Shown in pieces: positions 13,001 to 27,200 of a stretch of DNA of 64,000 bases. The position numbers and the translations under genes are program-made. Below the pieces are notes generated by a model. It searched no databases and was not told the origin of the DNA. It saw only the letters and a program-made list of their open reading frames with translations. The stretch comes from Phalacrocorax aristotelis. Lineage: Eukaryota > Chordata > Aves > Suliformes > Phalacrocoracidae. The stretch lies in NCBI RefSeq assembly GCF_949628215.1, contig NC_134284.1, forward strand, positions 2,666,001 through 2,730,000, in the 5' to 3' direction. Every line of letters begins with the position of its first letter. Within the stretch, counting starts at the first letter, position 1.

Positions 13001-15260
13001 CATGATTGGGAAACTATGTGTGCTTACGTGGTGAAACAATCCCCTGAAGTATCCCTGAGATGTACTATTTCTGAAAGCCTTTTGAGAAATACTGGCAGAA
13101 GAGAACTGAACTGTCAAGCTGTTCAATGAAACCACTAACAAAATCCTAACAATCTACTTCACATTGAAGTGGAAAAATGTCTAGTAGGAGCAACTTTTAC
13201 TTCAGTGAGGTGAAAGTGCACTATGAAAACTGTATGCCTTTGCTGCATTTGGGATTCACTCAGTTACTAGGTATTAATTTAAATGCTACTGTATTTACTG
13301 CAACATCTCATAAAAGAAGATGAATTACACTGTCACGAAGACAAGACAGAGAACCAGTTATAAGGAACCAACAAAAGCAATCAGCATTAAGAGCTTTTAA
13401 ATGTTTCTTTCACAAGAGAACTCCAAAATGCACAACTATCCTCCAATTACACAAAACCTTCGGAATATTCAATTACTTCTACATTTTAATCAAATAACTA
13501 AAGACGGTTTTGTTTGCACTATTGAGAAACTATACAGCAAAGATGCCTTAATTACTAGTGTTTCAAAAAGCCAATGTGCTAAGATGCAAATAGCTATCGT
13601 GTTCAGATTGTGATGAAAAACTACAAAAATCAGGGTTTCACATCGTGTAGTTAATGAAACATTGCACATATACAAAAAATCATGTATGAAAAATACTATA
13701 AATACCTGAGGTTAAGCTTGGATAAACAGTTGTTGCAAATGTCAGCAGAATGGTGAATTTATGTCTAACAAATGTTTTTATATTGTATGTGGATTTCTAA
13801 CACAGTAATCTGTTCTGTATCATTTAAACTACATGCAAATAAGTAAATATATTAAATGTATCTACTGTTTTCTTTTCAAGTTCATAAAAATTTCTAGAAT
13901 AATCTCTTCCACAGTACTTTTTATCATAGATATTTATGTCTGTTTGAAATGTTTACAGCCAGATGAGGCCATGTTATTCAAATCATGCCCTTTTTATACT
14001 ACCTCCTTTAAGAAATTGACAAAGAGCTTTTGTGAAATTCATCAAGTTCTAGCCTGATCAATGGTGGCAAACTCATACCAACAACAGCATTCAAAATACA
14101 GCTATAAACTCTTTTACTGTCCTGTTGCTATCCTGTACTACTTTAATTTAAAAGCTATAGCGTAATAGCTCTGAGGGAGTTTTGCTTTTAGGCTTGTGAT
14201 TGCCTTTTTTTATTTTGTGATTAGGAAGCATGCTTTTCCAATTAAAACTTACGAAGTGCCAGCTGTTCACTTAAAACATAAACGTACATGCACAGCATGT
14301 ATCACCAAATAGTCTACTTCCTTAAAAAAATTACGTACTTCTAAAGGTTGTTTTTGTACCTAGTATTAAGTATATGCACTTTTATTGACATGCAGGAGAA
14401 AAGTCTTTTGATAGCCTCAAGTGGTTTTTGCTTTACCGCTGAAATAAATTAATTTTAAACTCTGGTAGTGGTCAACAGCTTTAGGCCTCCTGTTGCTTCA
14501 TTTTGTATTTAACTTACATACCATTATTGCTGACTTCTGAAGACCAGCTAGAAATCTGTCATCAGAACGTGGTGCTTTTGGTTATTTGAATATGCTTTAA
14601 ACCACCAAAGGTTTTGCATTTCCCAGGGCAGTCAGCTACAGGGAAGAGTTTTGGGACATCCCAAAACAGAGAACTCTGTGGTATAATCTTGATATGCATA
14701 TAGCCAAATTCTTTTTGCCAGAATTGTTACGTACCATTAAAGATACTTCACACCCAAAAGAGTTTGAGATAGAACTTGCTAGTTTTCAAATGTTCTTGCT
14801 GTCATTAAAAAATTTAAAGGAACTACAGTATGATGAGGTTCTTCTATTGCTTTTCTGTTCTGTTGAGCACTTAAATGTAAAAGTAACATAAAGATTAGCT
14901 TCATAATTTGGGTAGCAGTTGCTGAAACTCTTGGATTATTCCTAAAGGAGAATACTGTAAAGGTGATAAACTCAGATTTTATTTTCTCCTAGTTTTTTTA
15001 ATAGACAAAATGAAGTAACTCGTGGCCATTTATTTCTGATAACACAAGAAGTAATAATTGTAATTGATTAAAGTGAAATACTCAAGTCAAAAATCCAGCT
15101 TGACTGTAGATGTAAATAGATGGGCTTATAATGAATTCTGCATGTGGCCATGGATCTACCAAATTGTAACTGTGGATGGTGCTTTTGTTCTAGTGTCAAG
15201 GGAAGATTTTCTTGAGGATCATTATTGAGAAATATCTAATAAAATATGCATTATTTTTAA
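13001..15260 (+). other. KATNBL1: KATNBL1 3'UTR (extent inferred)
   Basis: This AT-rich non-coding sequence follows the stop codon. The AATAAA hexamers at 14443 and 15238 are candidate ends. The second has a GU/U-rich stretch 25-40 nt downstream and looks the stronger. Later hexamers (for example near 16923 and 18730) cannot be excluded without transcripts. Confidence 0.5.
15238..15243 (+). terminator. KATNBL1: Candidate polyadenylation signal of KATNBL1
   Basis: This canonical AATAAA is followed within 40 nt by a G/T-rich stretch (GGTTGTATTTTG), the expected arrangement for a cleavage site. It lies 2.2 kb after the stop. An alternative AATAAA is at 14443-14448. Confidence 0.45.
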
Positions 15261-18200
15261 CTGCCAAAGGTTGTATTTTGACAGCATCAATAATACAGTA
15301 TTAAACATGTCATTGGTATCTGTGCCTTATTTTAAATGAATTTTTTTACTGTTTTCAGGCAGCTACTAGACTGTAAGTACAAGATTCTGGTCTCTCCGTT
15401 ATGAAATGATTTTTCTGTCATGATGTTAAAGAACTCATTTAAATTATTCAGGCTCAGCTTGTATGCTCTTCCGTTCTCAAATGGCTAGGAATCAGTTTTG
15501 CTGTAATAGAATGTATACATATGATATCTGCTTAAAGGTGACGTGAGTAAAATGTCTTAATAGCTGTGTAACTCCGTGGTATCCATGTAGTTGTCTCTGA
15601 ATCCAAGAATTAAGTTTATGAACGCTCGTGCATAAAGGCAAATATTTGTGACACTTTCTGAAAATCCTGTTTCTAGGATGTGTCAAAAGATCCAGGCAGA
15701 ACTAATCCTTTATCCTGTATTTCCTGTGATGCAGAAGTATGCATGTACTTGGGGATGAAGGATGCCTCAGTGCAGCCGTTCTTCATGTTATACCACTTGC
15801 TGTTTTTCAAAAGTATTAATTTCCTATCATGTCTTTTGCCTCAGTGTTCCCTGAGAGTACTTGAGGCTGGCTGCTGGAAGGGTTTTTGTCTGAAGCATGA
15901 ACTAGGACTTGCTTCCCTAAGCCTTCTGTTTCGGGGATAGACCTTCTAGCTCTGGCTCTTTCTGCAGAGCTAAATAACCGCCAGTGTTCTGTTAATGTAA
16001 TAATCAAAGTTTAGGTATTGCTGACAGCTTTCTGAAGGATTAGATGGGAAGAAATACCCAGCTAATAAGCATGGTAAAAGGAAGCTAGCATCTCCTAATG
16101 ATTATGTATAGCTCCATTTTGAAGGAGTTACACCTCTTTCTTAATAGAGTACTCCGCAGTGGAACACCCTTGTATCACACAGGTAGTGCAGTTCCAGGCT
16201 ACTTAATAGTGCTTACAGATTGTTACTCGTGTCCTACATTGAGTGACATCAGCCCCACTGCCTCATACCTTATGTATCTTAAAGTAGGCCGTGTTTTCAT
16301 TTTCTGGTGTCTGAAGTAGGAAAGTTAGGAGTTACAGGTCTATACATTTTTGAAGAGTCACAAGTTTTGAAGGTGGACGCTACAGTACTGATTTGTGCGT
16401 TTGGGGTTTTTTCTTGAAAGGGTGGGCATTTTTGCGTGTCAAATCTTGGAAGTGTCTTGTGCAAAGCTTACATTTTGAAACTAGCAAGCAGTTGCATTTG
16501 CCGGTTCATCTTGCCAAATCTCCCAGTTTTACAGAAGACCGAGTGTCTTACTGTGGAGATTTGCAGCTGTATTTCTGTGCCCAGTTTTCTGGTACAAAGG
16601 GAAACAGGTGGTTCATAGTTATTTCAGAATACAAAGCCGTGCAAATCCTGCTACTGGCGTGAAGTTATTCCAACTTTTGTACAATGCAAATTCTTTAGTT
16701 TATGAAAAGAGTTGGGTCTTACGTGAGGATTTTATACTGAACTGATGCTGCATTAGAGGAGAAAAAAAAATGAAGGCGTTTTTAATAGCTTCAGTAAAAG
16801 CCAGACAGCATAGTTTCATTTTTGCCTTTAGTCTACCTTCTTACACACAGTCATTGTAGGCTACAGATGAAGATTCACTGAGAGACTAGATTGAGCATGC
16901 TTGTGCTGTTCGTGCTTATATGGAATAAAAAGAAATTTTTTAACAAAATGTAAGTTAAATGGCTTGTTTGCCGTCTTCAAATGAGATGGCAGGGAGGGGA
17001 GAATGAAAATCCTAGATAAGACATAGGGCTAGCTATTTAACACTACTCATTTTGAAGCAATTTTGAAAAATTTTCCCTCTTAAAACTTTTCACACAGATT
17101 TTGTTAGTAACTATTAATTGCAGTGCGCACTCATGGCTGCAAGTTTCAGTCTGAACTTGATTGAAAAGACTATTTCTTTTCACTCTAAATAACCATAGCT
17201 GCAGGTTTGGGTTTTTTTATTGTGTACTAAGCTGGACTCTGGTGCTGGCCTGCTGTATGGGAGGCAGGAGGTATAGCACTGTCCCTTAATGGGATAGAAT
17301 AGAAATAATCACACAGACTTCAACTGCTGCAGACTTAAAATACTTTTGTTTCCCTACTGACTACAGTTTTGTAGTATATTTCTTTATGTAGATTGTAGCT
17401 GCTGATCATACTGCTATAAAACGAGATTGCTACTTTCAGGTTGAATGGCGTATGTTGTTTCCGATACATACAGACCACTGCTTCAGTGCAGTCAGTCATT
17501 ACTTGGAATGATGTAGTGTAGATGAAAAACTTAACTACTGGAGCCTTGAACATTTGTACTTTGCTATAACAAAATACAAGGATGCCATGTTCATATTTTT
17601 CATATATTTTTTTTCTTATTCCTTAATTTCAGTGCTTAAAGCCATTTAAATTCCCTTTGGGAAGTGATAGCTGCCAAAACAGGTGATAAAAATGCTTTGA
17701 CAAATACGCTTGTAACTTGCTTTCATGTGCTTCTGTGAATTTGGGAAGGAGGCTGTCTTCTATATGCATAGGCTTGAAAGAAACACTTAGTGGATTTTAC
17801 TGAGACTGCAACCATTTTCTTTTTCTTAGGTAAGCACTATGTGTATTGTGAAACAACTAAAACGAATTTAAACATTAAGATGTTACATACCAAGATGGCC
17901 TGCTCTTGTGGGTCTAAGTGTTGGAATACATCCACACCTGAGCATCATACCTCAAAGGGACCTGCAGACAGCTGCAAATAGCTCTTACAATTCAGGTTGA
18001 TAGCTTTTTTTCAAGTTGCATTTAATCTAGTGAGCTTCACTTTCAAAAAGTCTGATTTATGTTTGGATCGTGCAGTTGCCACTTTCACTTGTTTCAGATA
18101 TTCCATGGATTGAAAGACTTAGTACAATAAGTACTCCGGCTTCAGAAAAATAGCCTGTCTTTTGCTTTTTGTGGCAACAGGCTTTCATGACACCTCTCTT

Positions 18201-21200
18201 CTGCATGAGACAAACTTGTTTTCTGCCAGAGCCAAATCATTTTTAGAGACACTATTTCAGAGGCAGATTGCCATGTTCCAGAGGCCGCTGGCATGCTTGG
18301 TTCTAAATGGAGAAGTTGCACAAATACAGTCAGCTGTTAGAAGAATGCATATTTCATTATTGTCCTTGCCTTATCACATGTGAATCAGCTGTGCCATTAT
18401 CTACTTAGTCTAGAAAAAGTGGAATGATTGATTATAGGGTTGATGAAGTCTTAACAACTCTTGGCTGTAAGAAAGCAAAAATGCTACTTCCATGCTGACA
18501 GAACTGCTACAATGAACGAAGAAAAAGGAACTGTTTGTTGTGTACTTGATTTGGAGAGCAGAAGTCTCTTACTTTGTTCTACGTCTGCTAAGAGTTCTTT
18601 GTCTTGAAGCTAAAAGGCATAGACATTTATGTATGTTTGTTTAAAATAACATTGTTTCTGACTGAAAAGGAAAAAAAACCTTGCTGCAGGCGTTTCTCAA
18701 TGATGCCACCCCATGTTCCAGCTGCAGAAAAATAAAATTATGAAAATATAATTAACCATCATTGTACAAGTAGTGGTAAAACTTTATTTTCAACTTTGTA
18801 AGGTTCTGGCTCTTATGAGTGAAGTAGTGAACCAAAGCAAGACTGAAGAATAACTAGCAGGCTCTGTTCTCTGCCTTGTGTTCTGATAAGTCTAAAAGGG
18901 TGAAATTTTTTTTTAATCAACCAAAATGAGTGATGATTGATGGAAGCATTAATTCTGGAGAGATTCTGCGCCAACAGCCAGCACTAGCATAAGAATAAGC
19001 TGGGTAGCTGACTCTGAAGTGAACCCTGCCCACCAGAGCAACTCTCTCCTTAAATAAATCAGAAAATCTATACTGTTTAATATTATTCCTATTTATTAGG
19101 AAGGACCTCTTGATACTTCAAGTAAAACCCTGAATTTGCAGCTTTTTCTTTTTCAGTTATGCTGTGGTTAGTGTGCTCTGCACAGAGTGAGGAGAGGGGC
19201 AATTCTGAACATTGAGATTTTGAGATCTCCTGGTATTTGGATGATGGAGTAGTGCTGCAAGGGGTCCCTGAAAGTATTTATTGCCGAGTGGTGGCATCCG
19301 TAATCATTAAAGGGGTTTTGAGGGCTTGAACACAGGCAAACTGTCATCAGGACTGTGAGTGATATGTGCCTCTACTTGTCTGTTGGTGTAGGGAGTTGAC
19401 TTGTATAAAATTAAAACTAGAGAAGGAGGAGTGTTTGTTTCAGATAAGGTACAGAAATTCCCACCACCTGACAAAGGTGCCTGTGATAACCGGAGATTGT
19501 TCGATGCAGGGAAGTCTTTCCAGTCTTTGCCGAACTCTGCAACAGTGAGGCACTTTGCAGAGGAAGGCTGGAGACTTGGTGCTTGCAGAGCAGTCACGTT
19601 TCCTCCCAGTTGCTGCTTTTCCACCCCTCGGACATGTTGGAGCACATCTGCTAGGCTGAGTTCCCAGCTCCACATCAACCTTGTCACTTCTCCAAGTGAG
19701 AATAAAATGCCTCTGTACTTGGCACAGCTGGTTTCCCAAGTGATGTCTTGTATCTCAAGTCTTCCAGCTTCTCACTACAAACAAAATTATTACCTTAGTG
19801 TCATCAAACTGTGAAAACGTAGAGGCTTATCCCTCTGATGAATAACATGGTAACTGTGGATGCTACCACTTTGTTTACCCATCATGTTAAAAGTAGAGAA
19901 GCAGAATGATGCCCACTAATGTAGCGGCTCTATCAGTTACCAGGCTTAAGATGAAGCTGTTGTATTAGGTGTCTTTGTATGTATGTATATAAATGGTTTT
20001 TAAACATAAATATTCTACCAAGTATTAATTAAAAGTGTCCGCAGTTCCGAACATTAGAAATGGTGGGCTGGTGACTAGTTAAGGAAATATCATGCTGTTT
20101 AGAGGTGGGCGGCTTCTTGGTTTGGGGTTTGTTTTTTTTTCTCATTCTTCACCCATCTGGCCTCCCCCTCTGAGTATGGGTCTTTAAATTTGTTTGTGTC
20201 TCCTTGAATTCTCACTTTTTTGAGATTATGCCTTTTAGGGTGGTTTTGTGAGCCTGCAGACAATGATCAGGGAGTTGGGCAGAGTGCGGACATGTGAACA
20301 AGGCTCATGAACACGATGCTGTGCAAGCACATGTCTGCAGTCGTTGCTGTGCAGAAGTACTATGGTTACACTTGCTTCTGCATTCCAGTGCATTTATGTT
20401 TCAACTGGTGGCATGTCTCTTAACATCTGTAAAGGGATTCTTTCCATCTTATAACTTGATTCAGAAAGCAGTATTAGTTGCTTCCCAGCTGAACAGAAAA
20501 GCTTGCTACTAAAGCTAAAAACAAACAAAAAAGGGACACACGCACCACACCCCCTCCCCAAAAAAAACCAAAACCCCACCCAAACTGAAAAACTAGAATT
20601 CACTTATTTCCAGCATAAAGTAATGCTGTGGTGAGATGACAGCAAATGCTGCCACCGATTTCTCACTAAAAAGGGTACATAAGAATGCCTTTCTGAATGA
20701 GGAGTCTCTGATACAGATTTTTAGGATGAGTGCATTGTGTTTTAGCAGTTCCCTTTCTAGATTGTTTGAATATTTGGTACATGACCTCAGCCACCTTACT
20801 CTGAAGGGCTGTAAATTGGAGAACGCCCTTGGAGCTGCCTTCACAACTGGCAGTTTGCTAACAGCCTTTACCTTGGGGACTAGCAAGGCATATTCCAGCA
20901 TTTCTGTATGCAGGCTTTGCTGTACATACTTCTGATATGTGCTTCCTTATTTAATAGTTCTCTGCGAGCTCTGGAAAATGAGCATTTAGCCTCTGGTGAC
21001 TCACTTGAGTCTGCTTTGGATGAAATGGTTCTCATACCAAGAGTTCTGCTTATATGGAAGGAACTCCAAGACCTTCTCTTCCTCTATAAACTCACCAAAT
21101 ATAAACCCTTACTGTAATAGGCTTCCGTGACAAATCTGTTTATCACAGTTCTTGGTACCCTCATTAATACTTTTTTCTGACAAAATGGATTGATCTATGG

Positions 21201-24200
21201 TTCTCTTGTAATATTTGATTCCTATGCTACTTACCTCATAGAACAGGTTCTATCTATTAGCTCTGAGGTGTATCTCCAAGATACCGCTGTCCACGTTTTT
21301 CCTGGTGTTTGGCATAACTGTCAGATTTTTCTTGTGTTTATTTGAAGTAGTCTTTTGGCCAGGAAACAAATTCAGACCTTGAGCTGATTTTAATGGTCTG
21401 AAATAGTATCTTCACAGGTGTTTAGGAGCACTGTGCTTTTTGATGAAAGTATCACTTATGGTGGCTTTGTAGCAGTATAACTGAATTTTACCATCTCAAC
21501 AACGAGAGACTTGAGAGGAAGAAAGGAAGAACTAATTTGAGTCAGATGGCTCCCACAAGCCCTACCTTTTGCTCCCACATCTTGCAGTGAGGTAAAAGAA
21601 ATAAAAGCAGTAATTACTGCTCTAGGGAATATTTGAACCCAGCCTCAACCACAGCTCCTGTCTCATATATCACTTTTTCTCCTTGTGGCAGCACCAGCAG
21701 TCCTGCAGAGTTGTGGCATGTATGGAGCAGGTGCAGCACTGCTCCCTGGTCTGCTGCTCGCCTCTGCTAAGAAAGTGGGAGACTGTCTAGGATTCTTTCC
21801 TAGCAGAACTTCCTTAGAAGATGTTCCAAACTCACATCTGAAGTCATGTCCATGATTCAGTTATAGAATTACCTGGTTTTCTTTCATGTATGTGCCTCTT
21901 CTAGGTCAACGTGCCACTGTGTGCTTTGTGTGCCAGGTAAATCTTCTCACTTTAAAATGCATGAGCTCAGACTCTTTATTCTCCCCGTGTTCTGTCTGCC
22001 GCAGAGACTGTCCGGCCACAGAACTGGCTGTGTAAAAGCCTGCAATGGGACTTGCTGGTGGTCCACCTGAACTTGAGCTCTCTGTGGCCTTGCTGAAGAA
22101 CACTTCTATTCTAGATACCTACGCTGCAGCTATTAAAAGGTCCAGTTGCTTTTTCATAGAGCATCATGCTATTTTATGGAGAAAGGGATATCCTATATAA
22201 TAAGGTTATCAATTTCAGAGGTGAGCAGGTTGGTGGTGTGTGTTTAGTTTGAGTGGTTTGTTTTGTTGGGTGGTTTTTTACTTTTTTCCTAAACAGGTAT
22301 TACCTGGGCCCTCGGTTTCATGTATATTTTTGTTAAGAGTTAATGTACTTTATTTCTTCCCCCTGCCCCCTAACTCTTGCATGAACACAAAGTAGCCCTG
22401 GCAGTTATTTGATTTTGCTTCCCCTTTCCAATACTTATTTTGACATGTCAATATCTAAAACATCATCTTTACCCTTGCAAAAAGTAATTCTAAACTAGAC
22501 ACTAGAATCTCTGTCACCTGGAGAGAACACCACTTTTAAGATGCTTTTCTGAATCCTTTAGGCTTGCAGGAGACAGTAAAAGCTTATAAATTAAATCCTG
22601 CATTAATATTTCTGTGGATTGTTTTGCCTAAAATAAAAGTTCTAAAAGCAAAATACAAAATTGAATTCAGGACTTTTGCTGTCTGTGGCAAAGCTACTGC
22701 TTCCAGAGGGCCTGGATTTCACCAGACATTATACAGAGCTTCCCTGAGGAGCCTGCTGTCAAATACATTTCCAAATAGTGAAAGCAAGTAGCTAGAAGGG
22801 GAGAAGAGGCATCTGAAGGTGACTTGTGCTCCTATTTTTTCCAAAAACTTAAACTGTTACATGAGGAATACAAAAATAACCCATTCTTACATAGGTAAGT
22901 ATGTGACTTACAAAAAATTAAGGAGGAAAAATGTAGGTGTTCAAACCCAGGAATTTTATGGCAAATACAAGACCTCATGCTGCATTTGGAAAGATTTTGT
23001 ATGATAAAGCTTGTATTATGGATCTAGAAATTACATAATTTAACCCCATAGTGCTGATCTAAGAAATGGCAAACCCTGCTTCAGGCTGAACTATTAAAAT
23101 GAAAAACAAACAAAAAAAAAAAGAATATAATATAGACAGAATCGCTGTACTCCCATAGGACTCTGATTTACCTCTAGTCTGAGGTTGACATAGGCACATT
23201 TGCGTCAAACAGGAAATACTACTACTTACTTCAACGCTGCTAATCATGTTGCTTTAATTAAGCTGTTTAATACATTGGATAGCAATGTAACAACGCATAA
23301 AAAATTAGCTTGTTTGCCATTGATTAATGATAGAAAATGTGTGCAGTTCACCACAGCGGTTCATTTGAGCAGTTCTCTCAGGCTCATCAAGGCAAGTCTT
23401 TACTTGCACAGTCTGATGACTCAGCATAAAAGCACACAGAATAGAAATGCACATTAAACATAAAAACAGGATTCATGTTTAGTTTTCTTACAGTGTAATA
23501 GAGGTGTAATGCACCTCCAATTACCTCATTCAGATAAACAAGGCAAAAATTTAAGGGTAGAAGAGCAAAAGTTGCTTATTTCAATAACAGCTTGAAAATA
23601 GTTACAGAAGAATCACAGGCCAATACAGTGAAAAGAATAACTGCTGACAGTCTTTTCATATTGTCTTGTTCAAGTGTTGAATTTCAAAGAAGCAGCAGCT
23701 TGTAAACTCCCTAAGTATCAGCTGTGCATGGGTAAGGTGATATATATCAAATGCCAGTCTTGTACAAGAAAGGTGATACAGAGGAACTGAAAGCCAAGGA
23801 GAGCTACAATTCTCAGCTTCTCAAGAACAACCAGAATGTGGTAGTTTAAAAAAAAAAAAAAAAAGTGTTTCTACAGCTACTGGTGAAGATGACAAGCAGT
23901 AGGAGTAGCTAAAGCTTCAGGAAAAACCAAAGCACTGCAGAAACATTTGTTCATTTCTGAGAGCAAGAAATGGCCAACTGAATTCAGAGCTGCTGTAATG
24001 CTCTATAACAGAATGAGTTGAAGGTCCAGCTTGTTTTCTTCTGCTTCGTTAAAGGTCTTACTACTTTCATATTCAGTTTGAATCCAGATTTGCTATTAGT
24101 ACACACTGTAATAGTTTTTGTAACAGTATATTTAATAAACCAAAGAGAATGTTTATAATTTAGAAAATGCTGCTCCAATTACAATTGCATTGTTATCCTT

Positions 24201-24235
24201 TTAAGTTCCACAATAACTTGTGTAAAATAGACGTT

Positions 24236-24256
24236 CCCCCTCCCCCCATCCCCCCC
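24236..24256 (-). repeat. C-tract, G-run-rich on the minus strand
   Basis: Three C runs of five, six and seven bases are separated by T and AT. On the minus strand they are closely spaced G runs that could fold as a quadruplex, the longer runs supplying extra G blocks. No gene is adjacent. Confidence 0.5.
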
Positions 24257-27200
24257 AAATTAAGGAAAGGTAGGCTTAGAAATTGTGCAAATCAATCTTT
24301 AGTGATCTTTGGTCAATCACCCCCTTGAAAACCAGCATAAAGTTTCATGATAGGCCAGAAATTCCTAGACTTCCAGCCTGCTGCTTTTGGCCTTTCTTTC
24401 TCCAGTTTCTCCTAGCACAAAAGCAACTGTTGCATAACTTAAGCAACTGCTTAAGGCTGTCTGAATTACAGCAGCCCTTTGCATGTCGGACATGGGATTT
24501 CCCAGACTCTCTGCTGGGCAGACAACTTGCAGACCTGCTCTGACTGTGAACGTGTCACTTGGTTCCTGAGTAGGATTCTCTCTGGTAGAGCATCCTACCA
24601 AAGTGCTTGCAGCTGCTTTGTGGTTTTGTGTTGCTCTGACCTCCCATCGGATGTGAACCAATTCTACACAGCATGTGAACTTCTTGAGCTTGAAATACAA
24701 AGAAATGAATGTTGTTTTGTGGTGGTCTATTACCAATGTTGCAGTAAAGCAAAAAAAATACTTATGTCATTCTATAAAGGATGTGAAAATGCTATATTAT
24801 CTGGAGGACACCTTGTGGCATTACAGAAGTAGAATCCAGATGTAAAAAACACAGCATTTAGACTGCATACCAAGAAATAAGGGTTTTAAACTGCTTATAT
24901 TTTTGGAAATGAAATGTCACAGTGATGCGTCATTTTAGCCTTAAGTAAATGATTACAGGTGGTGTCTGTACAAGCAACAACACAGGAATCTGAGGACGTG
25001 CGTAGCACCATTCTGTGTGGCATTGCTTCTTACATAATCAGCTTAATGGATGCCATAGTTCTTAAACATGCTGCTTGAATGGTTTATGTATGATTGCTGC
25101 TTAACAGAGATGTAGGGACAAATTTTATAGTGAACAGGAGCAGATGAGGACTGTAGTCAAAGTACTATAAAACCAACTTCCAGGTGACCGTCACGTTATA
25201 CCCATATTTGTTCTGCTTGCAAGAGGGGGTCTGGAAATTTTTACAGCAGGAAAATTATGCTCCTTTTCCCTGCACTTAAACTAATAATTACATTTCCTCC
25301 ACCAAAGAATGAAACTTCAGTTCAGTGAAGATCAGTTCAGTTGCAACCAGACAAAACTGGCTATTATCTGGCAATCTCAATGTCAGCATTTGCTAACTAC
25401 TATGAAGAGTGTACTAAAGTACTATCCTGTTTATGGTTTTGGACATATATTATCAAAAAGGTGGAAAAAATTAATTCCTGGGGAAAAAAGTCCTGAAGTT
25501 GGAGGTGGAAATGGAGGTAAGTTAAGGCTAAGAGAGAAGTATCAAGTATGACTGCTGTTGGAAAAGCAAGGTAAGACAATTCTGGGTACTGGAACCCTGG
25601 ATCTTCCAGTGCCTGCCCACGCAGAGACATCCTTAAGGAAAAGGCAAAGAGGTTTCTTCACAAAGCTGTACAGTGTGGGAATTTATAACACAGAGTGTCA
25701 GGGTACAAGAAAATGTTTCACGACTTAGGTTTTATTGAATGCTTTTCAGCATACAGCAAAATGTTGGGGAAAGCATCTGAATCTCAACAATTCCCAATGA
25801 AGTCTGGCCAGTCAACTTGAGGTGAAAGCAAACAAAGGGGTGGATGAAGGCTAGCTCTCCGAGACAGGAAAGTCCTCAATTGTACGTGCGGACTCCATGC
25901 TGGGGGGATGGATGCGTTGGAGATGCAGAGATTATTCTGACAGCTACTGAGTTTACAGGGTACTGGGGACTTCCTGCCCCAACAGTCTGTCAGAAACGGA
26001 GTGTAGGATAACATCCAGAGCACTGATGGGCAATCTTTCTGAAGCAGACTGGTATTCTGGAGCAAGTCAGGATGGCGGCCTATGTATGTTTCTGCCCCAA
26101 GGCAGAAGTGGGACCCTCTCAGGGCATCTTACATTCAGGACAATACAAAGAATGTCACACAGAATCCAGGCCATAATCCTGACTTGTTCTGCCCATGTTC
26201 TTAGGTTAAACCAAGTAAACATTTCTAGTGTAGCACTGTAAATTGCCAGCAGATGGCATAATGATGCCATGCTACAATAAATTTATTAGGGAAAAAAAAC
26301 ATCAGTGCTGAAGGAAATACTGCACGATTTTTGTTAATTCTGTGTTTAATTGTAGTAGAGCTCTTTGTGAAGGAGAGAGCTCAGTAAATGAGTTAACCGG
26401 CTGTTGCCTTCCACAGTACCTTTATGCTGAATTCTTCCATCTACCTTCAGTTTGTGTATTCTCATAGATCTGTGTGCTTGGGTGGGCATTCTGATTTTTT
26501 CTCACCTCTAGTTTCTCAGAAAAAAAAAAGTAGATAAGAGCATTCTGATGCACATCTAATTCTTATTTATTCTTTATATCAGCCAGGTCTGCGTCTCTGC
26601 TTGCACTCAACATTTGCGAACCAGCATTCCTCATGCGGTGCGCTGGGTGTTACCTGTATGCCTATACTGGGGGACTGACAAAGACTACAGTGAGGTTAGA
26701 AGCAGATGGCTGAAGCTGCTCCCTGCTTGTCTGCTGAAAGTCAACAGCTCCGCATATTGCCGCCTGAATCACACGAAAAGCAGACTGTGGGCTGCTGTTG
26801 CAGTGTATGTCCAGTGTATTAAAGTAAACCAGTATCAACGACAGGAGCAAGTACATTTTCAAAAGCAAAATATTTAAATACTAGCCAAAGCGCTATCAGC
26901 TTTACAGAAAGAGAGGTGTTCAGAGCAATTGCACTAAGATGTTCAAAGGTGAATTAAAGTTTATGAAAATGCTTTACTAATGGTGAACTACAAGTAAAAA
27001 AATATATGTAGCAAATTTTGCTAGTGTTCAGAATGTGATAAGGATTGAGCACAAAAATAAGTTCTGCTGCATTTTTGTAAACTCTTTTTACCCTCAGGGA
27101 AGGAAAAAGCTCTCTCTCATGCTACTTAAGACTATCCACCAGTATCCCAGACTACATGATTCTCTGGTAAATAACTATGATGCTTATGGATTTTAATGTT

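Noticed and set aside
13401-14057. Small frames after the KATNBL1 stop as separate genes
   Set aside because: They lie in the AT-rich 3'UTR and have no motif or start context.
19307-19814. Overlapping frames of 99-137 codons on both strands
   Set aside because: No family similarity, no splice context, and both strands are open at once, so coding is unlikely.
24283-24836. Frames of 86-123 codons on both strands
   Set aside because: No recognisable motif; chance open frames in a moderately GC stretch.
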